A DNA stretch of 8,109 bases, from positions 1-8,109 of the forward strand of contig VBFZ01000035.1 in the NCBI GenBank assembly GCA_005880805.1. The letters are read 5' to 3'. Below, in pieces: positions 1 to 5,545 of this stretch. How positions within the stretch are numbered: the stretch's first letter is position 1; every line of letters starts with the position of its first letter. Origin of the DNA: Chloroflexota bacterium. GTDB taxonomy: Bacteria > Chloroflexota > Limnocylindria > Limnocylindrales > CSP1-4. Under the pieces are notes generated by a model. That model worked only from the letters and a program-made list of their open reading frames with translations. It was not told where the DNA came from and ran no database searches. Position numbers and translations under genes: made by a program.

Positions 1-290
1 AGCAGCGGGGTGAACTGCCCGCCTTCCACCAGCCGCACGTAGAACTCGTAGCCCTCCATACCCGCGGAGTGCGGCGCCGACGCCACGGAATAAGGCCGCT
101 GGACAAGCCGCTCGTCGGCGAACACCCCGATCGTCATGTACTGGCCCGCATCGAAGGGTGTGGGCTCGGCGTCGAAGCGGACCCAGACGTAGCAGAGGCT
201 CTCGGTCTCGTCCTCCCGGCGGACGAGCGTTGCGTTGTACTGGGGCGCCTCGTGCGCGATCGTGCGCGTGTCGGTGGCCAGGTCGGTCAT
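1..290 (-). CDS. Ferredoxin-NADP+ reductase-like flavoprotein, N-terminal part
   Basis: This gene is truncated by the left edge; the visible part is 96 codons plus two bases, read leftward from ATG at 290. The translation begins MTDLATDTRTIAHEAPQYNA and contains an FAD-binding beta-barrel. GQYMTIG (residues 49-55) is followed by RPYSVASAP (65-73), the RxYS FAD-binding motif of the ferredoxin-NADP+ reductase superfamily, and then by YEFYVRLVEGGQFTPL (81-96). Proteins of this family move electrons between reduced ferredoxin or flavodoxin and NADP(H) in the cytoplasm. The NADP-binding half lies outside the window, so the exact partner cannot be read; a related oxygenase-reductase or another FNR-fold enzyme is possible. 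The ATG at 290 is the only ATG, GTG or TTG between the upstream in-frame stop (315-317) and the conserved region. No Shine-Dalgarno sequence precedes it, but a TANNNT box lies 8 bases upstream, so the mRNA may be leaderless. The gene is divergent from ppdK. Confidence 0.85.
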   Translation of the reverse strand, partial: MTDLATDTRTIAHEAPQYNATLVRREDETESLCYVWVRFDAEPTPFDAGQYMTIGVFADERLVQRPYSVASAPHSAGMEGYEFYVRLVEGGQFTPL

Positions 291-298
291 CGGCCGGA

Positions 299-304
299 AG
301 TGTA
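299..304 (-). promoter_or_regulatory. Probable -10 box, leaderless FNR-like gene
   Basis: Read on the minus strand this is TACACT, followed by eight bases (TCCGGCCG) and then the ATG at 290. That spacing puts the transcription start at or next to the start codon, and there is no ribosome binding site, so a leaderless mRNA is the natural reading. The same arrangement, with almost the same sequence, precedes the DUF1684 gene at 5508. No clear -35 element is visible. Confidence 0.45.
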
Positions 305-413
305 GCCGGGCCCGTCACGCCACCGTCGGGCGCGTTCAGGGCGCTCGAGCCGGGATCTCGCGACCGAAAGCACGGTTGATCGGCGCGAAAAGAGACTGAG
401 CCCCGGCCAACGG

Positions 414-419
414 TATGAT
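414..419 (+). promoter_or_regulatory. Probable -10 box for ppdK
   Basis: TATGAT matches the consensus TATAAT at five of six positions and is followed by TTCGCCCGAT. That block resembles the sequence after the -10 boxes of the two minus-strand genes (TCCGGCCGAT and TCCGGCTCGT). A start near 426-428 would give a leader of about 56 bases before the ATG at 484. I see no good -35 element at 16-18 bases spacing. The rest of the 193-base gap between the FNR-like gene and ppdK shows no gene. Confidence 0.4.
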
Positions 420-441
420 TTCGCCCGATCCCATCGTTTGC

Positions 442-454
442 CTGCGGGCCGCAG
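442..454 (+). other. Small inverted repeat in the ppdK leader
   Basis: CTGCGG and CCGCAG flank a single central G; as RNA this folds into a five-base-pair stem with a three-base loop. It lies between the presumed transcription start and the ribosome binding site of ppdK. It may only be a chance GC-rich hairpin; no riboswitch family is recognisable. Confidence 0.3.
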
Positions 455-467
455 CCATCACGCGTGC

Positions 468-473
468 AAGGAG
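468..473 (+). promoter_or_regulatory. Shine-Dalgarno sequence of ppdK
   Basis: AAGGAG lies ten bases before the ATG at 484 and fixes that codon as the start rather than the in-frame ATG at 415, which lies inside the probable -10 box and has no ribosome binding site. The bases AGGA (469-472) could pair with TCCT (477-480), forming a weak four-base-pair hairpin that would partly hide the site. Confidence 0.75.
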
Positions 474-483
474 CCCTCCTCCC

Positions 484-3285
484 ATGGCCGACACCGTCGC
501 CCCTCCCGCTGAACGTGCCACGGAACGCCAGCACCGCGCGACCAAGCGCTACATCTACTCCTGGGGAGCGGGCCGGGCGGAGGGCAACGCCAATATGCGT
601 GACCTGCTCGGCGGCAAGGGCGCGGGGCTGGCCGAGATGACGAGCGCGGGCCTCCCGGTTCCGCCCGGCTTCACGATCACGACCGAGGCCTGCAACGACT
701 ACTTCGCCGCCGGCGAGAGGCTGCCCGAGGGCCTCTGGGACGACGTCCTGGAAGCCGTCAAGGAAGTCGAGCAGGAGACCGGCAAGGGCTTCGGCGACCC
801 TCCCAACCCCCTGCTCGTGAGCGTGCGTTCAGGCGCGAAGTTCTCGATGCCCGGCATGATGGACACCGTCCTCAACCTCGGCCTGAACGAGCAGACGCTC
901 CAGGGACTCATCGCCCTGACCGGCAACGAGCGGTTCGGGTGGGACGCGTACCGGCGCTTCATCCAGATGTTCGGCCGGATCGTGATGGACGTCGACGGCA
1001 CGAAGTTCGACGAGGCGCTCGACGCCGCCAAGCACGCGCGGAGCGTCGAACAGGACACGGACCTCGACGCGGCCGCCCTGCGTGAGGTCACCGACCAGTT
1101 CAAGGCGATCGTCCGCCGCGAGACCGGTCGCGAATTCCCCGCCGACCCGTATGAGCAGCTGGACCTCGCCATCAAGGCGGTCTTCGCGTCCTGGTTCGGC
1201 AAGCGGGCGCGCGACTACCGTGACTACAACAAGATCCCGCACGACCTCGGAACGGCGGTGAACGTCGTAACGATGGTCTTCGGGAACATGGGCAACGACT
1301 CCGGGACGGGCGTCGCCTTCACCCGCGACCCGAACACCGGCGAGAAGACGCTCTACGGCGAGTACCTGACGAACGCACAGGGCGAGGACGTCGTTGCCGG
1401 GATCCGCACACCGCAGAAGATCGCCCAGCTCGAGCAGGACCTGCCGCAGGCGTACGACGAGTTCCAGCGGATCGCCGGCCGCCTGGAGGAGCACTACCGG
1501 GACGTCCAGGACCTCGAGTTCACGATCGAGCGCGGGCGACTGTTCATGCTCCAGACGCGCGCCGCAAAGCGCACGGCGGCGGCCGCCGTCCGAATCGCCG
1601 TGGACATGGTCGAGCAGGGGATCCTGAGCAAGGAAGAGGCACTTCAGCGGATCGAGCCGGCCCATGTCGACCAGCTCCTCCGCGACCAGTTCGACCCCCG
1701 GGAGCGCTCGAAGGCCACGCGTGTCGCGAGGGGCCTGAACGCGTCACCCGGCGCGGCCGTCGGCAAGGCGGTCTTCTCGGCTGATACCGCGGTCGAGTGG
1801 GCGGGGCGAGGCGAAAAGGTCGTCCTCGTACGCATCGAGACGTCGCCCGACGACTTCCACGGGATGGCCGTCGCCCAGGGGATCCTCACCGCGAGAGGCG
1901 GTGCCACGAGCCACGCTGCGGTGGTTGCGCGGCAGATCGGCAAGCCGTGCGTGGCGGGCTGCGCCGTCCTCCAGATCGACTATGCCAAGGGCACCGCGAC
2001 TGCCGGTGACGTGACCTTCAGGCAGGGCGATCCGATCAGCGTCGACGGTTCGACCGGCGAGGTCTTCGTGGGCGCGCTGCCGACGGTTTCCGCGCGGTTC
2101 GAGGACCAGCCGGACCTGCAGCGAATCCTGGGCTGGGCCGACGAGATCCGGCGCCTCCAGGTGTGGACCAACGCCGACAAGCCGGAGGAAGCCGCCCAGG
2201 CCCGAAGCTACGGCGCGCAGGGCATCGGCCTCTGCCGCACGGAGCACATGTTCCGAGAAGGGGAGCGGCTCGAGATCGTGCGCGGCGCGATCCTCGTCGC
2301 GTTTGCGGCGACGCGCGCGAAGGCGAAGGCAGAGGCCGGCGGGAACCTGACCGCCGAGGAGCAGAAGGCCGTCTCCACGTTCGATGCCGCCCTGGCGAAG
2401 CTCGAAGGTCTCCAGCAGGGCGACTTCGAGGGCATCTTCCGGGCAATGGACGGCCTGCCCGTCGTGATCCGGCTGATCGATCCGCCACTCCACGAGTTCC
2501 TGCCGAACCGCGAGGAGCTGATCGAACAGGTCACGCGGTTCGACGCGACCGGGACTCCCGAGAGCGAGCCCGAGTACGCGAAGGCGCGCGAGCTGCTCGC
2601 GGCCGCGAACGCTCTCCACGAGCAGAACCCGATGCTCGGGCTCCGTGGCTGCCGGTTGGGGTTGCTGATCCCGGACTTCGTAAAGGTCCAGACGCGGGCG
2701 ATCCTGAACGCGCAGATCGCCGTCAAGCGGGCCGGTGGCGACCCTCGCGCGGAGATCATGATCCCGCTCGTCGGCCACGTGAACGAGCTCAAGGAGACGC
2801 GCCGCATCCTCGAGGCAGAGGCACGGGCCGTCGAGCAGGCGGCCGGTCTCAAGGTCGACTACAAGTTCGGCACGATGATCGAGATCCCGCGTGCCTGCTG
2901 GGTCGCCGACCAGATCGCCGAGCACGCGGAATTCTTCAGCTTCGGCACGAACGACCTGACGCAGATGACCTTCGGCTACAGCCGCGACGACGCCGAGGGC
3001 GGCTTCCTGCTCAAGTACGTCGAGGACAAGATCCTGCCCGAGAACCCCTTCCAGACCCTCGACCCGGTGATCGTGTCCGAGATGGAGATGGCGGTCACCA
3101 AGGGCCGCTCGGCCCGTCCCTCCCTGGAGGTCGGGATCTGCGGCGAACACGGCGGCGACCCGGCGTCGATCGCCGCGTGCCATCGGATCGGGCTGAACTA
3201 CGTGTCCTGCTCGCCGTTCCGGGTTCCGGTAGCTCGTCTGGCGGCCGCCCAGGCTGCGCTCGCCGCGGGAGAGCGCGACCGCTAG
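484..3285 (+). CDS. ppdK: Pyruvate, phosphate dikinase
   Basis: This cytoplasmic enzyme interconverts pyruvate, ATP and phosphate with phosphoenolpyruvate, AMP and pyrophosphate, serving gluconeogenesis or pyrophosphate-linked glycolysis. The protein is 933 aa from the ATG at 484, chosen by its Shine-Dalgarno. Domains in order: ATP-grasp nucleotide-binding region (about 20-365; LLGGKGAGLAEM with K45, R115 in SVRSG, D343, E345, Q357, R359), swivelling phosphohistidine domain (about 415-540; GGATSHAAVVAR with catalytic H477 and the Thr, T475, that a PPDK regulatory protein would modify), and the PEP/pyruvate TIM barrel (about 545-925; R585 in GLCRTEH, R663, E800, N823, C886 in GICGEHGGDP). All align by eye with the active-site residues known for Clostridium symbiosum PPDK. 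It is longer than the usual 870-900 aa, with an N-terminal extension of about 20 residues and a charged insertion of about 22 near residues 607-645. No regulatory-protein gene lies in the window. The MFS gene follows 87 bases downstream on the same strand. Confidence 0.97.
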   Translation: MADTVAPPAERATERQHRATKRYIYSWGAGRAEGNANMRDLLGGKGAGLAEMTSAGLPVPPGFTITTEACNDYFAAGERLPEGLWDDVLEAVKEVEQETGKGFGDPPNPLLVSVRSGAKFSMPGMMDTVLNLGLNEQTLQGLIALTGNERFGWDAYRRFIQMFGRIVMDVDGTKFDEALDAAKHARSVEQDTDLDAAALREVTDQFKAIVRRETGREFPADPYEQLDLAIKAVFASWFGKRARDYRDYNKIPHDLGTAVNVVTMVFGNMGNDSGTGVAFTRDPNTGEKTLYGEYLTNAQGEDVVAGIRTPQKIAQLEQDLPQAYDEFQRIAGRLEEHYRDVQDLEFTIERGRLFMLQTRAAKRTAAAAVRIAVDMVEQGILSKEEALQRIEPAHVDQLLRDQFDPRERSKATRVARGLNASPGAAVGKAVFSADTAVEWAGRGEKVVLVRIETSPDDFHGMAVAQGILTARGGATSHAAVVARQIGKPCVAGCAVLQIDYAKGTATAGDVTFRQGDPISVDGSTGEVFVGALPTVSARFEDQPDLQRILGWADEIRRLQVWTNADKPEEAAQARSYGAQGIGLCRTEHMFREGERLEIVRGAILVAFAATRAKAKAEAGGNLTAEEQKAVSTFDAALAKLEGLQQGDFEGIFRAMDGLPVVIRLIDPPLHEFLPNREELIEQVTRFDATGTPESEPEYAKARELLAAANALHEQNPMLGLRGCRLGLLIPDFVKVQTRAILNAQIAVKRAGGDPRAEIMIPLVGHVNELKETRRILEAEARAVEQAAGLKVDYKFGTMIEIPRACWVADQIAEHAEFFSFGTNDLTQMTFGYSRDDAEGGFLLKYVEDKILPENPFQTLDPVIVSEMEMAVTKGRSARPSLEVGICGEHGGDPASIAACHRIGLNYVSCSPFRVPVARLAAAQAALAAGERDR

Positions 3286-3342
3286 CCCGCGCCCGCGTCC
3301 CCAGATGACTGACTGGCCTCGATCCTGACGACGGGGCCTCGC

Positions 3343-3361
3343 GGCGGCCGTGGTGGCCGCC
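3343..3361 (+). terminator. GC hairpin between ppdK and the MFS gene
   Basis: GGCGGCC and GGCCGCC form a perfect seven-base-pair stem around the loop GTGGT, 58 bases after the ppdK stop and 11 bases before the GTG of the MFS gene. No T-tract follows, so it is not a classical intrinsic terminator. It could weaken read-through from ppdK or hinder translation initiation of the next gene. The rest of the 87-base gap holds nothing recognisable. Confidence 0.3.
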
Positions 3362-3372
3362 AGTTCCGGCGC

Positions 3373-4623
3373 GTGCTGCTCGACGTGACGCCGCTGCGGC
3401 TGGACCGCGACTACCGCTACCTGTGGGGCGGCCAGGTCGTGAGCGGGATGGGCAACCAGATGACCCGCATCGCGCTGCCGTACCAGGTCTACGTCCTCAC
3501 CGGATCGACCCTGGCGGTCGGCCTGCTCACCGCCGTCCAGCTGCTTCCGATCCTGGCCTTCTCCCTGGGGGGTGGGGCGATCGCCGATGCGGTCGACCGG
3601 CGGCGGCTATTGCTGATCACTGGATCGGGCCTCGCGCTGTGCAGTCTCGCGCTGGCCTGGCTTGCGCTCTCGGGCTCTCGGTCACTTCTCGCGATCCTTG
3701 CCGTCGCGTTCGTGGCGGCCAGTCTCGCCGCGATCGACCAGCCGGCGCGCTCCTCGGCGATCCCCCGGTTGGTGCCGGCGGCGCGGCTTCCGGCGGCGAT
3801 CGCCCTGAACCAGCTCAACCTGCAGACCGCCTCGATCGTCGGCCCCGCCGTCGGCGGCATCGTGATCGCGACCGTCGGCCTGCCGGCGGCCTACGCGCTC
3901 GATGTCGTCTCGTTCAGCGCCGCGATCGGCACACTGCTGGCCATTTCTCCGCTGCCACCGCTCGACCGAGCCGTCCGTCCGAGCCTTAATGCCATCCTGG
4001 AGGGCCTCCGGTTCGCCCGCCGCCGCCCGCTCATCCTGTCGACCTTCGCGATCGACCTGAACGCGATGATCTTCGGCATGCCGACCAGCCTGTTCCCGGC
4101 GCTGGCGGTGTCCGTGTTCGGCGTCGGCGCCGTCGGCGTTGGGCTGCTGGCCGCCGCGCCCGCGGTCGGGGCGTTCCTCGGCGCATTCCTGTCCGGATGG
4201 GTGACCACGGTCCGGCGTCGCGGAAGGGCGGTGATCGTGGCAGTTCTCGCCTGGGGAGCGGCGATCGTCGGTTTCGGCCTGGCGACATTCTCGTTCCCGC
4301 TCGCCCTGCTGCTCCTGGCGGTCGCGGGCACGGCCGACGTCCTGTCGGCCGTGTTCCGCTCCACGATCGTGCAGCTCGAGACGCCGGACGAGCTGCGCGG
4401 CCGGGTCACCGCGATTCACATCCTGGTCGTCACCAGCGGTCCGCGCCTCGGTGACATCGAGGCCGCCGCGGTGGCCGCGCTGATCGGTGTGCAGGCGTCG
4501 GTCGTGACGGGCGGGCTGCTCTGCCTGCTGGGCGTCTTCGTCGTCCACCGGCTGTTTCCGCAGCTCGACGCCCACGTCGCGCCGGTCTCGGAGGTTGAAG
4601 GAGGGCTGGCCGCTCCCGCCTGA
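3373..4623 (+). CDS. MFS transporter, MFS_3/EntS-like exporter type
   Basis: This is a 416-residue polytopic inner-membrane protein of the major facilitator superfamily. The N-terminus (LLDVTPLRLDRDYRYLWGGQ) is typical of the MFS_3 / DHA3 drug and siderophore exporter group related to enterobactin exporter EntS. Hydrophobic segments cover most of the protein, in two bundles (about residues 20-192 and 220-395). The MFS motif A loop is GGGAIADAVDRRRLL (66-80) between helices 2 and 3. ELRGRV (340-345) and GPRLGDIEAA (356-365) are characteristic of the C-terminal half in this group. The likely role is proton-driven efflux of a small molecule; the substrate cannot be read from sequence. The start is GTG at 3373, which has no clear Shine-Dalgarno. 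The reading frame is open back to a stop at 3310-3312, but with only CTG as other possible starts. It may share a transcript with ppdK and is convergent with the DUF1684 gene. Confidence 0.88.
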   Translation: MLLDVTPLRLDRDYRYLWGGQVVSGMGNQMTRIALPYQVYVLTGSTLAVGLLTAVQLLPILAFSLGGGAIADAVDRRRLLLITGSGLALCSLALAWLALSGSRSLLAILAVAFVAASLAAIDQPARSSAIPRLVPAARLPAAIALNQLNLQTASIVGPAVGGIVIATVGLPAAYALDVVSFSAAIGTLLAISPLPPLDRAVRPSLNAILEGLRFARRRPLILSTFAIDLNAMIFGMPTSLFPALAVSVFGVGAVGVGLLAAAPAVGAFLGAFLSGWVTTVRRRGRAVIVAVLAWGAAIVGFGLATFSFPLALLLLAVAGTADVLSAVFRSTIVQLETPDELRGRVTAIHILVVTSGPRLGDIEAAAVAALIGVQASVVTGGLLCLLGVFVVHRLFPQLDAHVAPVSEVEGGLAAPA

Positions 4624-4660
4624 TCCCGACGCCAGGCCGAACCACGGTCGCCACCCACCG

Positions 4661-4677
4661 GGCGCGCGTCACGCGCC
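4661..4677. terminator. Hairpin between convergent MFS and DUF1684 genes
   Basis: GGCGCG and CGCGCC form a six-base-pair stem with loop CGTCA, 37 bases after the MFS stop. It overlaps the DUF1684 stop codon (TGA, 4671-4669 on the minus strand). As the only strong inverted repeat in a 45-base convergent gap it may help end transcription from one or both sides. No T-tract is present on either strand. Confidence 0.35.
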
Positions 4678-5508
4678 GGCCAGCAGCCCGCCGTAGCGTC
4701 GTTCACCTGCCGTGATGGCAATCGGGAGCCGGTTACGCGCCGGCGGCAGCGAGCACGTCGCCGCGTGCGTGAACGCGCAGGGCGGATTGAGCGCGAGGTT
4801 GAAGTCGACCGTCACCCGCCCGTCGACGACCGGGGGCGTGTAGAGGTATCGGCCCGCCTCGTACGTCGATTCCCGGTTGGTCAGGTCGCCGAAGATCAGG
4901 AAGAGGCCGTCGCTGCCCTCCTCTTGCAGGGCGAGGATCTCGAACCGCTGTCCATCGACGAGGAACGAGACGACGGCGGCGACCTGCTCCAGGGCCTCGC
5001 CACCGAGGACGCTCGGAAACGCCTCGCGCGACGGGAAGGGCGGGCTGACGGCAGCCTCCAACCGCCAGCGTTGATCGACGGCGAAGTAGTCGAGGCCGGC
5101 GAACGACCGGCGAGCGGGACTCTCCAGGTCCACGACCCGGAGGGCGAGCGTGCCGCCACGCACGATCAGGTGAAAGCGGACGCGGCCAACGCTCACGAAG
5201 GTGGTGTTCGGCTCGGTGTCGGGGACGAGCGTCCGCCTGCCGGCGTGTTCGCCGTCGACGGTGGCTTCCGGGGACGTGGCGCGCAGGGACGCGGTGCCGT
5301 CACGGACGTCGATCGCGCCGACGACCGGCGGACCACCGGGCAGCACGACGTCGTTCGCGGGGTCGCTGCCGAGCGTGGACGTGCCCTGAGCCAGCCAGTG
5401 GAGGCCCACGACGTTGAACCAGCTCTGCTCGCCGCGCAGCCTGTCCTCTCGCCGCTGCCGCGCAGCCTCGATCTCGTAAACGTAGGCGGGCCCGGAGATC
5501 GTCGTCAC
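4669..5508 (-). CDS. DUF1684 domain protein
   Basis: The protein is 279 aa from GTG at 5508 and matches the DUF1684 family along its length. It has an N-terminal helix rich in Arg and Glu (YEIEAARQRREDRLRGEQSW, 11-30), then GLHWLAQG (35-42) and a predicted beta-rich middle with FAGLDYFAVDQRW (136-148). The strongly conserved tail comprises FGDLTNRESTYEAGRYLY (206-223), DFNLALNPPCAF (235-246), TCSLPPARNRLPI (251-263) and AGERRY (267-272). Invariant-looking residues include D235, N237, C244, C252, N259 and E269. No biochemical function is established for this family to my knowledge, and I assign none. There is no signal peptide or membrane segment, so it is probably cytoplasmic. The frame stays open to an ATG at 5679, but that extension is Pro/Ser-rich shadow of the ndh 5' end and lies upstream of the family's conserved start. 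The GTG has a TANNNT box eight bases upstream and no ribosome binding site, suggesting a leaderless mRNA. Confidence 0.88.
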   Translation of the reverse strand: MTTISGPAYVYEIEAARQRREDRLRGEQSWFNVVGLHWLAQGTSTLGSDPANDVVLPGGPPVVGAIDVRDGTASLRATSPEATVDGEHAGRRTLVPDTEPNTTFVSVGRVRFHLIVRGGTLALRVVDLESPARRSFAGLDYFAVDQRWRLEAAVSPPFPSREAFPSVLGGEALEQVAAVVSFLVDGQRFEILALQEEGSDGLFLIFGDLTNRESTYEAGRYLYTPPVVDGRVTVDFNLALNPPCAFTHAATCSLPPARNRLPIAITAGERRYGGLLAGA

Positions 5509-5516
5509 GAGCCGGA

Positions 5517-5522
5517 AGCATA
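5517..5522 (-). promoter_or_regulatory. Probable -10 box, leaderless DUF1684 gene
   Basis: Read on the minus strand this is TATGCT, followed by TCCGGCTC and then the GTG at 5508. The eight-base spacing is identical to that before the FNR-like gene, and the sequence nearly so. It overlaps by two bases the TAGACT box proposed for ndh on the other strand. No clear -35 element is seen. Confidence 0.45.
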
Positions 5523-5526
5523 GACT
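5521..5526 (+). promoter_or_regulatory. Possible -10 box for ndh
   Basis: TAGACT fits the TANNNT pattern and lies 19 bases before the GTG of ndh. A start near 5533-5535 would put the Shine-Dalgarno at the very 5' end of the mRNA. No -35 element is recognisable, so this is only a candidate; transcription could also begin further upstream, inside the DUF1684 gene. Confidence 0.3.
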
Positions 5527-5534
5527 TGGGAGCG

Positions 5535-5540
5535 AGGAGG
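5535..5540 (+). promoter_or_regulatory. Shine-Dalgarno sequence of ndh
   Basis: AGGAGG, in the longer purine run GAGGAGGAAGG, lies five bases before the GTG at 5546. It is the strongest ribosome binding site in the window and supports the non-ATG start. Confidence 0.8.
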
Positions 5541-5545
5541 AAGGC

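Noticed and set aside
69..305. 78-residue plus-strand frame at the left edge
   Set aside because: It is the opposite strand of the FNR-like gene, which carries clear FAD-binding motifs.
415..483. Upstream in-frame ATG extending PPDK by 23 residues
   Set aside because: It sits inside the probable -10 box, has no Shine-Dalgarno and adds a non-conserved segment. The ATG at 484 has AAGGAG ten bases before it.
1744..3183. 479-residue open frame antisense to ppdK
   Set aside because: It is a third-position GC shadow of a certain gene: Arg/Leu/Asp/Val-rich, with no recognisable domain. The same applies to the antisense frame at 829-1665.
2163..3308. 381-residue open frame on the plus strand overlapping the ppdK 3' end
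   Set aside because: Extremely Arg/Gly/Pro-rich out-of-frame translation of the PPDK barrel; no independent start signal or domain.
3682..4575. 297-residue antisense frame in the MFS gene
   Set aside because: Low-complexity Arg/Asp/Gln/Gly composition expected of a shadow of a GC-rich membrane-protein gene.
4765..5523. 252-residue plus-strand frame opposite the DUF1684 gene
   Set aside because: The minus strand encodes a clear conserved family, while this frame has shadow composition and no domain.
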